Shown: positions 1 through 6,370 of the stretch, one piece after another | Position numbering within the stretch: the first letter of the stretch is position 1 | Layout: every line of letters starts with the position of its first letter | Source: Actinomycetes bacterium | GTDB taxonomy: Bacteria > Actinomycetota > Thermoleophilia > RBG-16-64-13 | Length of the DNA stretch: 9,630 bases | Direction: 5' to 3' | Assembly: GCA_021815245.1 (NCBI GenBank) | Contig: JAKAHF010000038.1 | Location: 1-9,630 of the forward strand | Notes under the pieces: generated by a model | The model's input: the letters and a program-made list of their open reading frames with translations, nothing else | What the model was told of the DNA's origin: nothing | The model's database searches: none | Program-made: the position numbers and the translations under genes

Positions 1-750
1 TTCCTCTTCCAGATGGAGTACCGCCCAGAGTAGATCGGTGAATCGTTCGTGCTCCATGAGGTTGGGGTTCTCGAGAAGACGGAGCACGAACATGCGCTGC
101 GTGGTGAGGTATGCGCGTAGCGCCTCACGATCGATGGCCTCGAGGCGCACCTTGCCGTCGAGGTCCTGCGCGAACCGGCGGGCCTTGGAGAAGTCATCCT
201 TCTTCCACGACGCCTTCAGATTGAGCTGCTGTCTGATGCCCGGGGCCGCTTCCATCGCCGGCAGTAGCTCCGAAAGCAGAGGGGTGCCCAGTTCGCTGAA
301 GAAGGCGCCGATGACCATGTTGAGTTTGTGGCGGACCCTGCGCTTCTCGCGCACCGTGATCAGGCGTTCGAGCACGACGCCCACGATGAGCACCTCGAGG
401 GGTACCAGGGCCAGGCCGTGCAAGAGGTAGAAGAAGAGGTTGCGCACATCGCGGAAGATCAGATAGTGGGCGACAAAGAGGACTATCGACGCGGCGATCA
501 GCCCGGCACCAAGGTAGAGCAACCACCGCCGGTCATTGACACCCCGCCCACGGTCACTGTCACCCCGCCCGGCGGACCACCGCCGGTCATTGACACCCCG
601 CTTGCGGTCACTGTCACCCCGCCCGGCGGACCAGCGCCGGTCATTGACACCCCGCCCGCGGTCGGTTGCGCCCCGCCCGGCGAACCACCGCCGGTCATTG
701 ACACCCCGCCTGCGGTCACTGTCACCCCGCCCGGCGTCGCTGCGGTTCAC
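1..750 (-). CDS. Two-TM membrane protein with repeat-built N-terminal tail (partial, C-terminus outside window)
   Basis: The frame stays open for 250 codons from GTG at 750 to the left edge, so the C-terminus is missing. Residues 1-76 are an Arg/Gly/Asp-rich tail made of an 18-residue repeat, typified by RGVNDRRWSAGRGDSDRG. TM1 is about 77-98 (starts LLYLGAGLIAAS) and TM2 about 105-127. A soluble, helical, charged part follows from about 128, containing LITVREKRRVRHKL. GTG at 750 is chosen because AAGGA lies 7 bases upstream and no ATG occurs in frame until after both TM helices. It starts 37 bases after the stress-protein stop on the same strand, so the two are probably one operon. I recognise no family with a known function. 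The two-helix hairpin plus cytoplasmic domain could suit a sensor or scaffold, but that is a guess. The antisense frames of the repeat are also open, but the TM helices and coding texture mark this frame as real. Confidence 0.72.
   Translation of the reverse strand, partial: MNRSDAGRGDSDRRRGVNDRRWFAGRGATDRGRGVNDRRWSAGRGDSDRKRGVNDRRWSAGRGDSDRGRGVNDRRWLLYLGAGLIAASIVLFVAHYLIFRDVRNLFFYLLHGLALVPLEVLIVGVVLERLITVREKRRVRHKLNMVIGAFFSELGTPLLSELLPAMEAAPGIRQQLNLKASWKKDDFSKARRFAQDLDGKVRLEAIDREALRAYLTTQRMFVLRLLENPNLMEHERFTDLLWAVLHLEEE
523..738. repeat. Four tandem copies of a 54-bp minisatellite inside the membrane-protein gene
   Basis: GGTCATTGAC recurs at 531, 585, 639 and 693, exactly 54 bp apart. The flanking CACCCCGCC and CCCGGCG blocks recur in step. 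A degenerate fifth trace appears at 742-750, where the GTG start codon sits in the place of a repeat GTC. Because 54 is a multiple of 3, each unit adds 18 residues without shifting frame. The copy starting at 631 differs most in its second half. Inside each unit an 18-bp core (CGGGGTGtCAaTGACCG against CGGGGTGaCAgTGACCG on the minus strand) is itself duplicated. Confidence 0.93.
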
Positions 751-787
751 GGCGCGTCCTTCGCGCGATGATGGCGAACGACGGAGC

Positions 788-1186
788 TCAACGGGCGATC
801 AGCACCGATACCTTGGCGTAGCGGATGACCCTCTCGGCCGTGGAGCCCAAGGGCAGATTGGCGAACGTGCCACGACCACGACTGCCCAGGATGATGAGGT
901 CGACCTTGTGCTCCTCGGCGGCATCGAGGATGCCCTGGGCAGGGACGTTGTCGGGGATGGCCACGAGAGTGCCGATGCCGAGCTTGTTCAACCGCTCGAC
1001 GACAGGGTTGATGAGCCGGCGCACCTCGCTGGGCTTGGAGGTCATGGGCAGGTTGCCGAACGCGTGGCAGACGACGACGGTGGCCTCGTATTTCTGGGCC
1101 ATCTCGATGGCCGTCGCAACAGCTCTCTCGGCGCCGTCGGACCCATCGTAGCCGATCAGAATCTTGCGAAAACCTTTCGCGTCCAT
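788..1186 (-). CDS. Universal stress protein, UspA family, ATP-binding type
   Basis: This is a 132-residue single Usp domain, the normal length for the family. The N-terminal strand and loop read ILIGYDGSDGAERA (residues 9-22). The C-terminal nucleotide-binding motif G-x2-G-x9-G-S is intact: G101, G104, G114 and S115 in LGSRGRGTFANLPLGS. Proteins with this motif bind ATP in the cytoplasm and are usually induced by starvation, redox stress or growth arrest. The frame can be read upstream to an ATG at 1240, but ATG at 1186 is preferred because the family begins just before the first strand and TATAGT lies 7 bases upstream, fitting a leaderless transcript. It is divergent from queF and lies upstream of the repeat-bearing membrane gene. 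The specific stress role is not readable from sequence. Confidence 0.92.
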   Translation of the reverse strand: MDAKGFRKILIGYDGSDGAERAVATAIEMAQKYEATVVVCHAFGNLPMTSKPSEVRRLINPVVERLNKLGIGTLVAIPDNVPAQGILDAAEEHKVDLIILGSRGRGTFANLPLGSTAERVIRYAKVSVLIAR

Positions 1187-1193
1187 TGCCTTC

Positions 1194-1199
1194 ACTATA
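1194..1199 (-). promoter_or_regulatory. Probable -10 box for the stress-protein gene (leaderless)
   Basis: TATAGT on the minus strand matches TATAAT at 5 of 6 positions and ends 7 bases before ATG 1186. This would put the transcript start at or next to the start codon. There is no good Shine-Dalgarno and no clear -35 box. Confidence 0.5.
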
Positions 1200-1230
1200 G
1201 CAGTCTGGCGGGCAGGCTCCCACAGCAAGG

Positions 1231-1236
1231 TATACT
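1231..1236 (+). promoter_or_regulatory. Probable -10 box for the queuosine operon (leaderless)
   Basis: TATACT matches TATAAT at 5 of 6 positions and ends 6 bases before the queF ATG at 1243, so the mRNA would begin at or near the A of ATG. No -35 consensus is evident. If this is right, the operon has no leader and hence no preQ1 riboswitch. Confidence 0.5.
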
Positions 1237-1242
1237 CCAAAT

Positions 1243-1647
1243 ATGGACAATACGCACGATGTCAGACCGCACGAAGAGCTCTACGGCAAGAAAGCCATTC
1301 GCGAGAACCAACTCGAACGTTGGACGAATCCCTATCCGGGGAGGCCGTACCTTGTCTCATTCGACATACCCGAGTTCACGTGCCTGTGTCCGCGCTCCGG
1401 ATTCCCCGACTTCGCGCTCATCAAGGTGCGCTACCAGCCGGCCGAGTGGATCGTGGAGTTGCGGTCGCTCAAGCTCTACATAAACGGCTTTCGCGACATG
1501 GCCATTTCGCACGAGGCGGCGGCGAACCAGATCCTCGACGACCTGGTGACCCTACTCGAGCCGCGATGGATGCGCGTGACCGCCGATTTCTCGGTGCGCG
1601 GCAACATCAAGACGGTGGTGAGAGCCGAGCACGGAGTGCGAGAGTGA
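1243..1647 (+). CDS. queF: NADPH-dependent 7-cyano-7-deazaguanine reductase QueF
   Basis: It reduces the nitrile of preQ0 to the amine of preQ1 with two NADPH, the last free-base step of queuosine precursor synthesis, in the cytoplasm. At 134 residues it is the short, single-domain (YkvM) type rather than the long fused type. The active-site segment is FTCLCPRSGFPDF, with the catalytic Cys at 49 forming the thioimide and the general acid Asp at 56. The family signature that binds NADPH follows as ELRSLKLY (72-79), and ISHE (88-91) supplies further substrate contacts. It is first in the operon; its TGA overlaps the queC GTG by 4 bases (GTGA), indicating translational coupling. The start is at 1243, with TATACT just upstream. 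Confidence 0.96.
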   Translation: MDNTHDVRPHEELYGKKAIRENQLERWTNPYPGRPYLVSFDIPEFTCLCPRSGFPDFALIKVRYQPAEWIVELRSLKLYINGFRDMAISHEAAANQILDDLVTLLEPRWMRVTADFSVRGNIKTVVRAEHGVRE

Positions 1648-2321
1648 CGGCATCGACCCACTGTGTGCTGCTGAGTGGCGGTCTCGATTCGACGACCCTG
1701 GCCTCGTGGGTGCTGCAGCGTCATCCCGGTGAACCGGTCAAAGCCTTCACGTTCCTCTATGGACAGAAGCACGCCGTGGAGCTGGAAGCGGCTCAGACGG
1801 TGGCTGCCGCATTGGGACTCGAGCACCGCGCCATCGCGCTACCGCCCATCCACGGGTCGGCGCTGACCGACGCCGACAGGGCGCTGCCCGAGGGGCGCGA
1901 CTTGAGTGCTCTCGACGGGGTGGCGCCTTCGTATGTGCCCGCGCGCAACCTGCTCTTTCTGGCGCACATGGCTTCGCTGCAGGATGCCTTCGGTCCGGGA
2001 GTGCTCTGGCTTGGCGTGCATCACGACGACTACACCGGCTATCCCGACTGCAGGCCGGAGTTCGTCACGGCGGCCGATCAAGCCGTGCGTCTCGGCACGC
2101 AGTATGGACTTCGGGTCGAGGCTCCCTTCGTCAATTGGACGAAGGGCGAGATCGTGACCTGGGGACTCGACCACGCGGTGCCGTATCACCTCACGCACTC
2201 CTGCTACCAGGGCCTGAGTCCGGCCTGCGGAGTCTGCGACACCTGCCAGGGGAGGCTCCAGGCCTTCGCGTCGGCTGGGGCGGTCGATCCCATCGAGTAT
2301 GCGCCCGGGACGGCGCGCTGA
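1644..2321 (+). CDS. queC: 7-cyano-7-deazaguanine synthase QueC
   Basis: It converts 7-carboxy-7-deazaguanine to preQ0 using ATP and ammonia. The product is 225 residues, a normal length. The PP-loop ATP pyrophosphatase motif SGGLDST is at 11-17. VPARNLLFL and the GVHHDDYTGYPDCRPEF stretch are typical of the family. A zinc site is formed by four cysteines near the C-terminus: C187-x7-C195-x2-C198-x2-C201. The GTG start at 1644 overlaps the queF stop codon, and the N-terminus reaches the first strand within a few residues as in homologues. The frame runs open upstream to 1164, but that part overlaps queF and is not QueC-like. QueC substrate comes from QueE, encoded two genes downstream. Confidence 0.96.
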   Translation: MTASTHCVLLSGGLDSTTLASWVLQRHPGEPVKAFTFLYGQKHAVELEAAQTVAAALGLEHRAIALPPIHGSALTDADRALPEGRDLSALDGVAPSYVPARNLLFLAHMASLQDAFGPGVLWLGVHHDDYTGYPDCRPEFVTAADQAVRLGTQYGLRVEAPFVNWTKGEIVTWGLDHAVPYHLTHSCYQGLSPACGVCDTCQGRLQAFASAGAVDPIEYAPGTAR

Positions 2322-2334
2322 GGCAGGCCGTTCA

Positions 2335-2700
2335 ATGAGGACGACCATCACAATCGCCACCACCTTCGCGGCCGCGCACTGGCTGCCCGAGCACGAGGGC
2401 AAGTGCCAGCACCTACACGGTCATACATATGGCCTCGAGGTGACGGTCGAAGGCACTCCGCAGCAGTCGGGCCCGGCGGCGGGCATGGTCATGGACTTCG
2501 CCGAGCTGCGCAAACGAGTCGCGGAGTTGGTCGTAGAGAAACTCGACCACCGGCTCCTCAACGAGGAGTTCGACTTCGTACCCACCACAGAGGCCGTCGC
2601 CGCCTGGGCTTTTGAGCAACTGCGGGCCGCCGGCCTGCCGGTCGCCAAGGTGCGCCTGGCCGAAGGTCCCAATTCGTGGGTGGAAGTCTCGGAGCGATGA
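2335..2700 (+). CDS. queD: 6-carboxy-5,6,7,8-tetrahydropterin synthase QueD
   Basis: It turns 7,8-dihydroneopterin triphosphate into 6-carboxytetrahydropterin, feeding QueE. The product is 121 residues of the 6-pyruvoyl-tetrahydropterin synthase fold. Zinc ligands are H15 (FAAAHWLP), H28 and H30 (CQHLHGHTYG). The catalytic Cys is C24, and the Asp/His pair D71-H72 is in KLDHRLLNE. VMDFAEL (52-58) is the usual substrate-side strand, and a Glu in LAEGPNSWVEV near the C-terminus fits the pterin-anchoring residue. ATG 2335 is chosen over the in-frame ATG at 2299, which would overlap queC, because AGGCAGG lies about 7 bases upstream and the family starts with this strand. The gap to queC is 13 bases. 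Confidence 0.95.
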   Translation: MRTTITIATTFAAAHWLPEHEGKCQHLHGHTYGLEVTVEGTPQQSGPAAGMVMDFAELRKRVAELVVEKLDHRLLNEEFDFVPTTEAVAAWAFEQLRAAGLPVAKVRLAEGPNSWVEVSER

Positions 2701-2713
2701 GTGGCGTCGCGAG

Positions 2714-3490
2714 ATGCGTGGCGGCGACCTTGACCAGACCATGATCCCGGGGGCCGGCGCGTCCTCGGCGGCTTCGCTTCGGGTCCTCGAGATCTTCGAC
2801 TCCCTACAGGGCGAGGGCTACTGGACCGGCGTTCCCATGACCTTCGTGCGCCTCACGGGGTGCAACGCTCCCGATCTTGCACTCGACTGCCTGCAATGGT
2901 GCGACACCAGGAGCTCGTGGTCACGATCGGCCGGCGAGGAAGTGGCTGTGGCCGACATCGTCGAGCGAGCGCGCTATCCGCGCATGTGCCTGACCGGGGG
3001 AGAACCGCTGCTTCAACGAGAAGGCGTGGCGGAGTTGCTTGCCAGCGCGCACGCAGCCGGCCTACGGGTCCACGTCGAGACCAACGGCACCATCGGCCCT
3101 GAGCCACCGCCGGCGGTCGACGCTCCCCGTGCGGGAGGTCCGGGCTCGGGCGGACTCGACTTCGACTGGGTGGTGGTGAGTCCCAAGCCGCCGGACTTCA
3201 TCGTGGCCCCCGGCTGGACCGACCTTGTCGACGAACTCAAGTTAGTGGCCGACGAAAGACTCGACGCGCCTATGGCGGAAGCGCTCGCCGCGGCGCATCC
3301 AGGGGCGTTCGTCTGCATACAGCCGTTGGCGGCCCTGGGGGATGCCGGCGGAGCCAACACCCACACGGTCCCCCTTGCAGAGCGGAGCTCTATCGAGCGG
3401 GCGTCCATCGATCGAGCCGTGGCTCTGGTGATGCACCACCCTGACTGGCGTCTGTCGCTGCAGACTCACAAGCTGCTCGGCCTCCGCTGA
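2714..3490 (+). CDS. queE: 7-carboxy-7-deazaguanine synthase QueE (radical SAM)
   Basis: It rearranges 6-carboxytetrahydropterin to 7-carboxy-7-deazaguanine using SAM and a 4Fe-4S cluster. Of 258 residues, the N-terminal signature is IFDSLQGEGYWTGVPMTFVRLTGC (26 onward, shown by FDSLQGEG). The three candidate cluster cysteines are C50, C59 and C63, spaced C-x8-C-x3-C and ending in the typical WCDT. The SAM-binding GGEP is at 95-98, ETNGT at 122-126, SPKPP at 156-160, and the family C-terminus SLQTHKLLGLR closes the protein. A Pro/Gly-rich insert lies at about 129-147. The start is uncertain: ATG 2714 is used, with ATG 2741 possible; neither has a strong Shine-Dalgarno. The spacing of 13 bases to queD indicates coupling. 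It is the last gene of the operon. Confidence 0.93.
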   Translation: MRGGDLDQTMIPGAGASSAASLRVLEIFDSLQGEGYWTGVPMTFVRLTGCNAPDLALDCLQWCDTRSSWSRSAGEEVAVADIVERARYPRMCLTGGEPLLQREGVAELLASAHAAGLRVHVETNGTIGPEPPPAVDAPRAGGPGSGGLDFDWVVVSPKPPDFIVAPGWTDLVDELKLVADERLDAPMAEALAAAHPGAFVCIQPLAALGDAGGANTHTVPLAERSSIERASIDRAVALVMHHPDWRLSLQTHKLLGLR

Positions 3491-3515
3491 CCGGCATTCG
3501 CTCGCCCCGGGCCGC

Positions 3516-3543
3516 TTGTCAGGCCTTTCGATGAGTGTAGAAT
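3516..3543 (+). promoter_or_regulatory. Sigma-70-like promoter for the PYGQ membrane protein
   Basis: TTGTCA (3516-3521) and TAGAAT (3538-3543) are separated by 16 bases, each matching consensus at 5 of 6 positions. A start near 3550 would give a leader of about 30 bases. This makes the downstream gene separate from the queuosine operon, though read-through from queE is possible because no terminator is visible between them. Confidence 0.55.
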
Positions 3544-3581
3544 CGTAGAAAAGGCTATCCCCGCCGCTCTGGGAGGGTTTC

Positions 3582-4217
3582 ATGGCGCCCGAAGAATACG
3601 ACCCCAACCGTGACCCCAACCGTCCGCCGGACGGAGAGGGAGGCTCTGAGGTACCACCCTACGGCCAACAGCCGCCCTACGGGCAGCAACCCTACGGGCA
3701 GGCTCAGTATGGCCAGCAGCCCTACGGTCAACAGCCGCCGTACGGCCAGCAGCCCCCCTACGGGCAGCGGCCGTACTACGGCCAGGGCCCGAGGCGCCCC
3801 GAGAAGGCCGACGAGAAGCAGGGTGAAAAGGAGCAGGAGAAGCAGCAGGAAAAGGGCTCGGGCATGGATGAGAAGTACCATCGCAACCCCCTGGGCTTCG
3901 TCTCCTGGGCGCTCATCATCATCTGGCTGGGTGTCATTCTTTTGCTGCAGAACGTCGATGCGTTCGACATGACCGATGACGACAACTGGTGGGGAGTGTT
4001 CGCCTGGGGCGTCGGTGTGATCATCATCGCCGAGTCGCTGTTGAGACTGGCCATGCCTCGTTTTCGGCGCGGCATCACCGGGTCGTTAGTCTGGGGCGCC
4101 ATAGCCATCGGCGTCGGGTTCGGCCTTTGGTTCGGCAATTGGTCGATCATCGGCCCGATCGTGGTCATCGCGGTCGGCGCCGGCATCCTGCTGTCGCGGG
4201 TGTTGCCGAAGCGCTAG
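3582..4217 (+). CDS. Four-TM membrane protein with PYGQ-rich disordered tail
   Basis: The 211-residue protein has three parts. Residues 1-24 are acidic/proline-rich. Residues 25-69 carry eight YGQ units (PPYGQQ, PYGQA, QYGQQ and variants). Residues 70-98 are strongly charged (KADEKQGEKEQEKQQEK). Four predicted helices follow, about 104-122, 137-155, 167-185 and 188-205, with an acidic loop DMTDDDNWW between the first two. The helix pattern resembles the transmembrane region shared by LiaI/LiaF-like proteins, which sense or modulate cell-envelope stress; this is a resemblance by eye only. ATG 3582 follows GGGAGGG at 3571-3577. Pro/Tyr/Gln tails are common on actinobacterial membrane proteins and may mediate protein contact or clustering. 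It converges with the MFS gene. Confidence 0.85.
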   Translation: MAPEEYDPNRDPNRPPDGEGGSEVPPYGQQPPYGQQPYGQAQYGQQPYGQQPPYGQQPPYGQRPYYGQGPRRPEKADEKQGEKEQEKQQEKGSGMDEKYHRNPLGFVSWALIIIWLGVILLLQNVDAFDMTDDDNWWGVFAWGVGVIIIAESLLRLAMPRFRRGITGSLVWGAIAIGVGFGLWFGNWSIIGPIVVIAVGAGILLSRVLPKR

Positions 4218-4288
4218 CATCCTCCAGTTTCCGGCCGGGGTATGGTTGCTCCCGTGTGCTTGGCCCCACGTAGGCGACCGTGCCGCGA

Positions 4289-6040
4289 TCAGCCCTCTTC
4301 AGGGAGCGGCGCGATGCTTATTACGGGGTCTGAACCCACCTGCGGCGTAGTGCTTCGCACAGGACCGCGTTCGCCGGCGGTCGTGCGCGCGCATTCAACG
4401 GTCTCACTCTCCTCGACCGAAGCCCAGCGCTCCCGGTGCGGAAGCCAGATCGAGGCCACGACGGCGGCGAAGGCGCAGATGAGCGACGCGATGATCATGG
4501 AGAACATGAGGCTGTCCATCCACGCCTCCTTCGCCACGTAGGCGAGTTCGGCGCCCACGTCGCCAAACTGCTGCGATAGGACGAGAGCTCCGGCGAGGGA
4601 TTTCTCGGCGATCTCGCGCACGTTCTCGGGTATGGCGGCGCCGAGCACCGTGGAGATCCTGTCGCTGTAGCCGGCGCTGAGCAGTGCTCCGAGCACGGCG
4701 ATGCCGAGAGCCGCACCCAATTCGCGAGTGGTGTCGTTCATCGCCGATCCCATGCCCGAACGAGAGCGGGGCACGGCCGACATCATCAAGCTGGTCGCGG
4801 GCGTCATCGCAAGCGCGAGGCCGCCGCTTATGGTGAGCATGCCTGTGTAGATCTGGCCGAGTGTCGGCAAAGTGGGCCAGCGCGAACAGATGCAGAAGCC
4901 CAGCACCACGAGCACGAGGCCGAGCGTGACCGTCCAACGGCTGCCGATCCTAGCGGCGATCACGGGCGCGAGCGGCGCCAGGAACAGCATGGGGAGCATG
5001 AGCGGGAAGATGGCGAGCGAGGTCTTGAGGGCGCCGAATCCCAGAACGAGCATGAACAGCTGCGATACCCCGAAGAAGACTCCGCCCAGAGCGAAGAAGG
5101 CCATGGTGACGACGAGCGCCGACACACCGAAGGCCTTGCGCTTGAAGAGCTTCACATCGAGCATAGGGTGATCGCTGCGACGTTGCCAAAGGACGAAGCC
5201 TGTCAAACAGATCACCGCGGCGGCGAGTCCGCCGATGACCCAGCCGTCTCCCAGGCCGCGTGAGGGAGCCTCCATGATGCCGTAGACGAGCCCGAGAAGT
5301 CCGGCGGTCGAGAGCACGCCGCTCAGCCAATCGACCGGTGTCTGCCGCTCGTCGCGCGACTCGGTGATGAGGAACTGGTTGCCCACGATCGTCAGCACCG
5401 CGATGCCGGCACTGAGGAAGAAGGTCGACTCCCAGCCGACGTGATCGAGAAGGACTCCCCCGACGACGAAGCCGAGCATCATGCCTACACCGGCGATGGC
5501 GGTCCAGATGGCGACCGCGCGCGGTCTCTCCTGGGGCGGGAAGACGACGTTGATGACCGACAGCGTGGTCGGCATGACCATGGCGCCGCCGATGCCCATG
5601 ACGGCGCGAGCGATGATGAGTTCGATGCCCCTCGTGGCAAGCAGCCCGGCATAGAGAGAGCTGACCACGAAGAGCAGCAACCCCAGTTGCATGACTTTCT
5701 TGCGTCCGTAGCGGTCGCTGACCGAGGCGAAGGTGAACAGCAGGGCGGCGAAGAGCAGCGAATAGATCTCGACCACCCACGTGAGGCCCAGCGACCCCAT
5801 GCCCAACTCGGTCGCGATGGCGGGCAGGGCCAGATTCAGGCCGCCGTTGGCGATCATGACCGAGAGCAGACTGACGCAGAGCGTGGCGAGTATCAGCCAG
5901 CGACGCGCGAAGATATGCGGCGGGATGCCAAGCCTCTCGGCGTCGGCGATGGTGGCCTTGGTCGTGCTGTGGCGTGTTATCGCCGGCATCCTTTCTGTCG
6001 AGACAGGCTGAAGAAAGCGCAGGGCTGCCAATTCGCGCAT
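4289..6040 (-). CDS. MFS drug exporter, DHA2 (14-TM, EmrB/QacA-like) family
   Basis: The 583-residue proton-coupled exporter has about 14 hydrophobic segments between residues 47 and 545. MFS motif A is clear in the loop after TM2: SVSDRYGRKK (106-115). The TM1 end reads NLALPAIATELG, matching the DHA2 NVALP block, but the acidic residue usual in TM1 is replaced (IANGGLN). The TM5 motif C appears as GVGMMLGFVVGGVL, with Phe where drug antiporters usually have Pro. A soluble tail of about 40 residues ends the protein. The substrate cannot be predicted. ATG 6040 is used, with TAGTCT 9 bases upstream as a possible -10. ATG 5989 (MPAITRHS) is an alternative that still precedes TM1. It stands alone on its strand, divergent from the PAS gene. 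Confidence 0.92.
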   Translation of the reverse strand: MRELAALRFLQPVSTERMPAITRHSTTKATIADAERLGIPPHIFARRWLILATLCVSLLSVMIANGGLNLALPAIATELGMGSLGLTWVVEIYSLLFAALLFTFASVSDRYGRKKVMQLGLLLFVVSSLYAGLLATRGIELIIARAVMGIGGAMVMPTTLSVINVVFPPQERPRAVAIWTAIAGVGMMLGFVVGGVLLDHVGWESTFFLSAGIAVLTIVGNQFLITESRDERQTPVDWLSGVLSTAGLLGLVYGIMEAPSRGLGDGWVIGGLAAAVICLTGFVLWQRRSDHPMLDVKLFKRKAFGVSALVVTMAFFALGGVFFGVSQLFMLVLGFGALKTSLAIFPLMLPMLFLAPLAPVIAARIGSRWTVTLGLVLVVLGFCICSRWPTLPTLGQIYTGMLTISGGLALAMTPATSLMMSAVPRSRSGMGSAMNDTTRELGAALGIAVLGALLSAGYSDRISTVLGAAIPENVREIAEKSLAGALVLSQQFGDVGAELAYVAKEAWMDSLMFSMIIASLICAFAAVVASIWLPHRERWASVEESETVECARTTAGERGPVRSTTPQVGSDPVISIAPLPEEG

Positions 6041-6370
6041 GTGTCGGTCAGACTATTCTTCGGCCGCGTTCAGGCAAAGCTGTAGTGACTGCGACCGGCA
6101 CAGCCGGGGGGATGCGTACCGGCGCCATACGCCAGGAGGACGCAGGAAACAGGCGTAGCCGTCGCGCCTTTGCGCCGCCTCGTCGGACGAGTTGCGTGCA
6201 ATACGTGTTGCAAAGAACGATATCTGCAATACATTGCGCAATCGGCAAGATGCACGGCTAGTTGCCCCGGCTGGCCTCGTCCTGGCATCTGTCCAGGGCA
6301 GGTAGGAGCGCGCGGTGCTACGATGAATATGCAATGCAGATATGCATGGCGAGCCGGGGAGAACGTCATC
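6041..6370. promoter_or_regulatory. Divergent intergenic region between MFS and PAS genes
   Basis: This 330-bp stretch has no convincing gene; the open frames in it have no start signals and poor codon texture. It should hold both promoters. Candidates are TAGTCT (6050-6055, minus) for the MFS gene and TACGAT (6319-6324, plus) for the PAS gene, both weak. The middle holds TGCAAT-based inverted repeats, listed separately. ATATGCA is repeated at 6327 and 6340. Confidence 0.5.
6197..6240. repeat. Paired TGCAATAC inverted repeats, possible operators
   Basis: TGCAATACGTGTTGCA at 6197-6212 is a palindrome with one mismatched pair. A second, weaker dyad starts with the same eight bases at 6225 (TGCAATACATTGCG). 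The 28-bp spacing is a little under three helical turns. Such paired dyads between divergent genes are typical repressor sites, but no regulator gene of a known DNA-binding family is adjacent. Confidence 0.4.

Noticed and set aside
328..771. Plus-strand Pro/Thr/Val repeat ORF (PPPVIDTPPAVTVTPPGG type)
   Set aside because: It is the antisense reading of the minisatellite and the minus-strand membrane gene. The minus frame has two clear TM helices and a ribosome site; this one has neither domain nor start signal.
1187..1242. preQ1 riboswitch before the queuosine operon
   Set aside because: The -10 box sits 6 bases before ATG, leaving no room for an aptamer, and no C-rich preQ1 loop pattern is seen.
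536..1483. Long plus-strand ORF across the repeats, stress gene and queF start
   Set aside because: It is opposite the stress-protein gene and overlaps queF in another frame. Its composition reflects high-GC shadow reading.
4218..4288. Terminator between the convergent PYGQ and MFS genes
   Set aside because: Only a 4-bp stem (CCCT-cttc-AGGG, near 4293) and partial inverted repeats were found, with no T-run; too weak to call.
5441..6085. 214-codon plus-strand ORF opposite the MFS gene start
   Set aside because: Very polar, His/Asp/Arg/Gln-rich shadow of a hydrophobic minus-strand protein; no start signal.
6170..6370. 67-codon N-terminal extension of the PAS gene
   Set aside because: Cys/Arg/Pro-rich, unlike the rest of the protein, and runs through the dyads and promoter candidate; ATG 6371 has a strong ribosome site.
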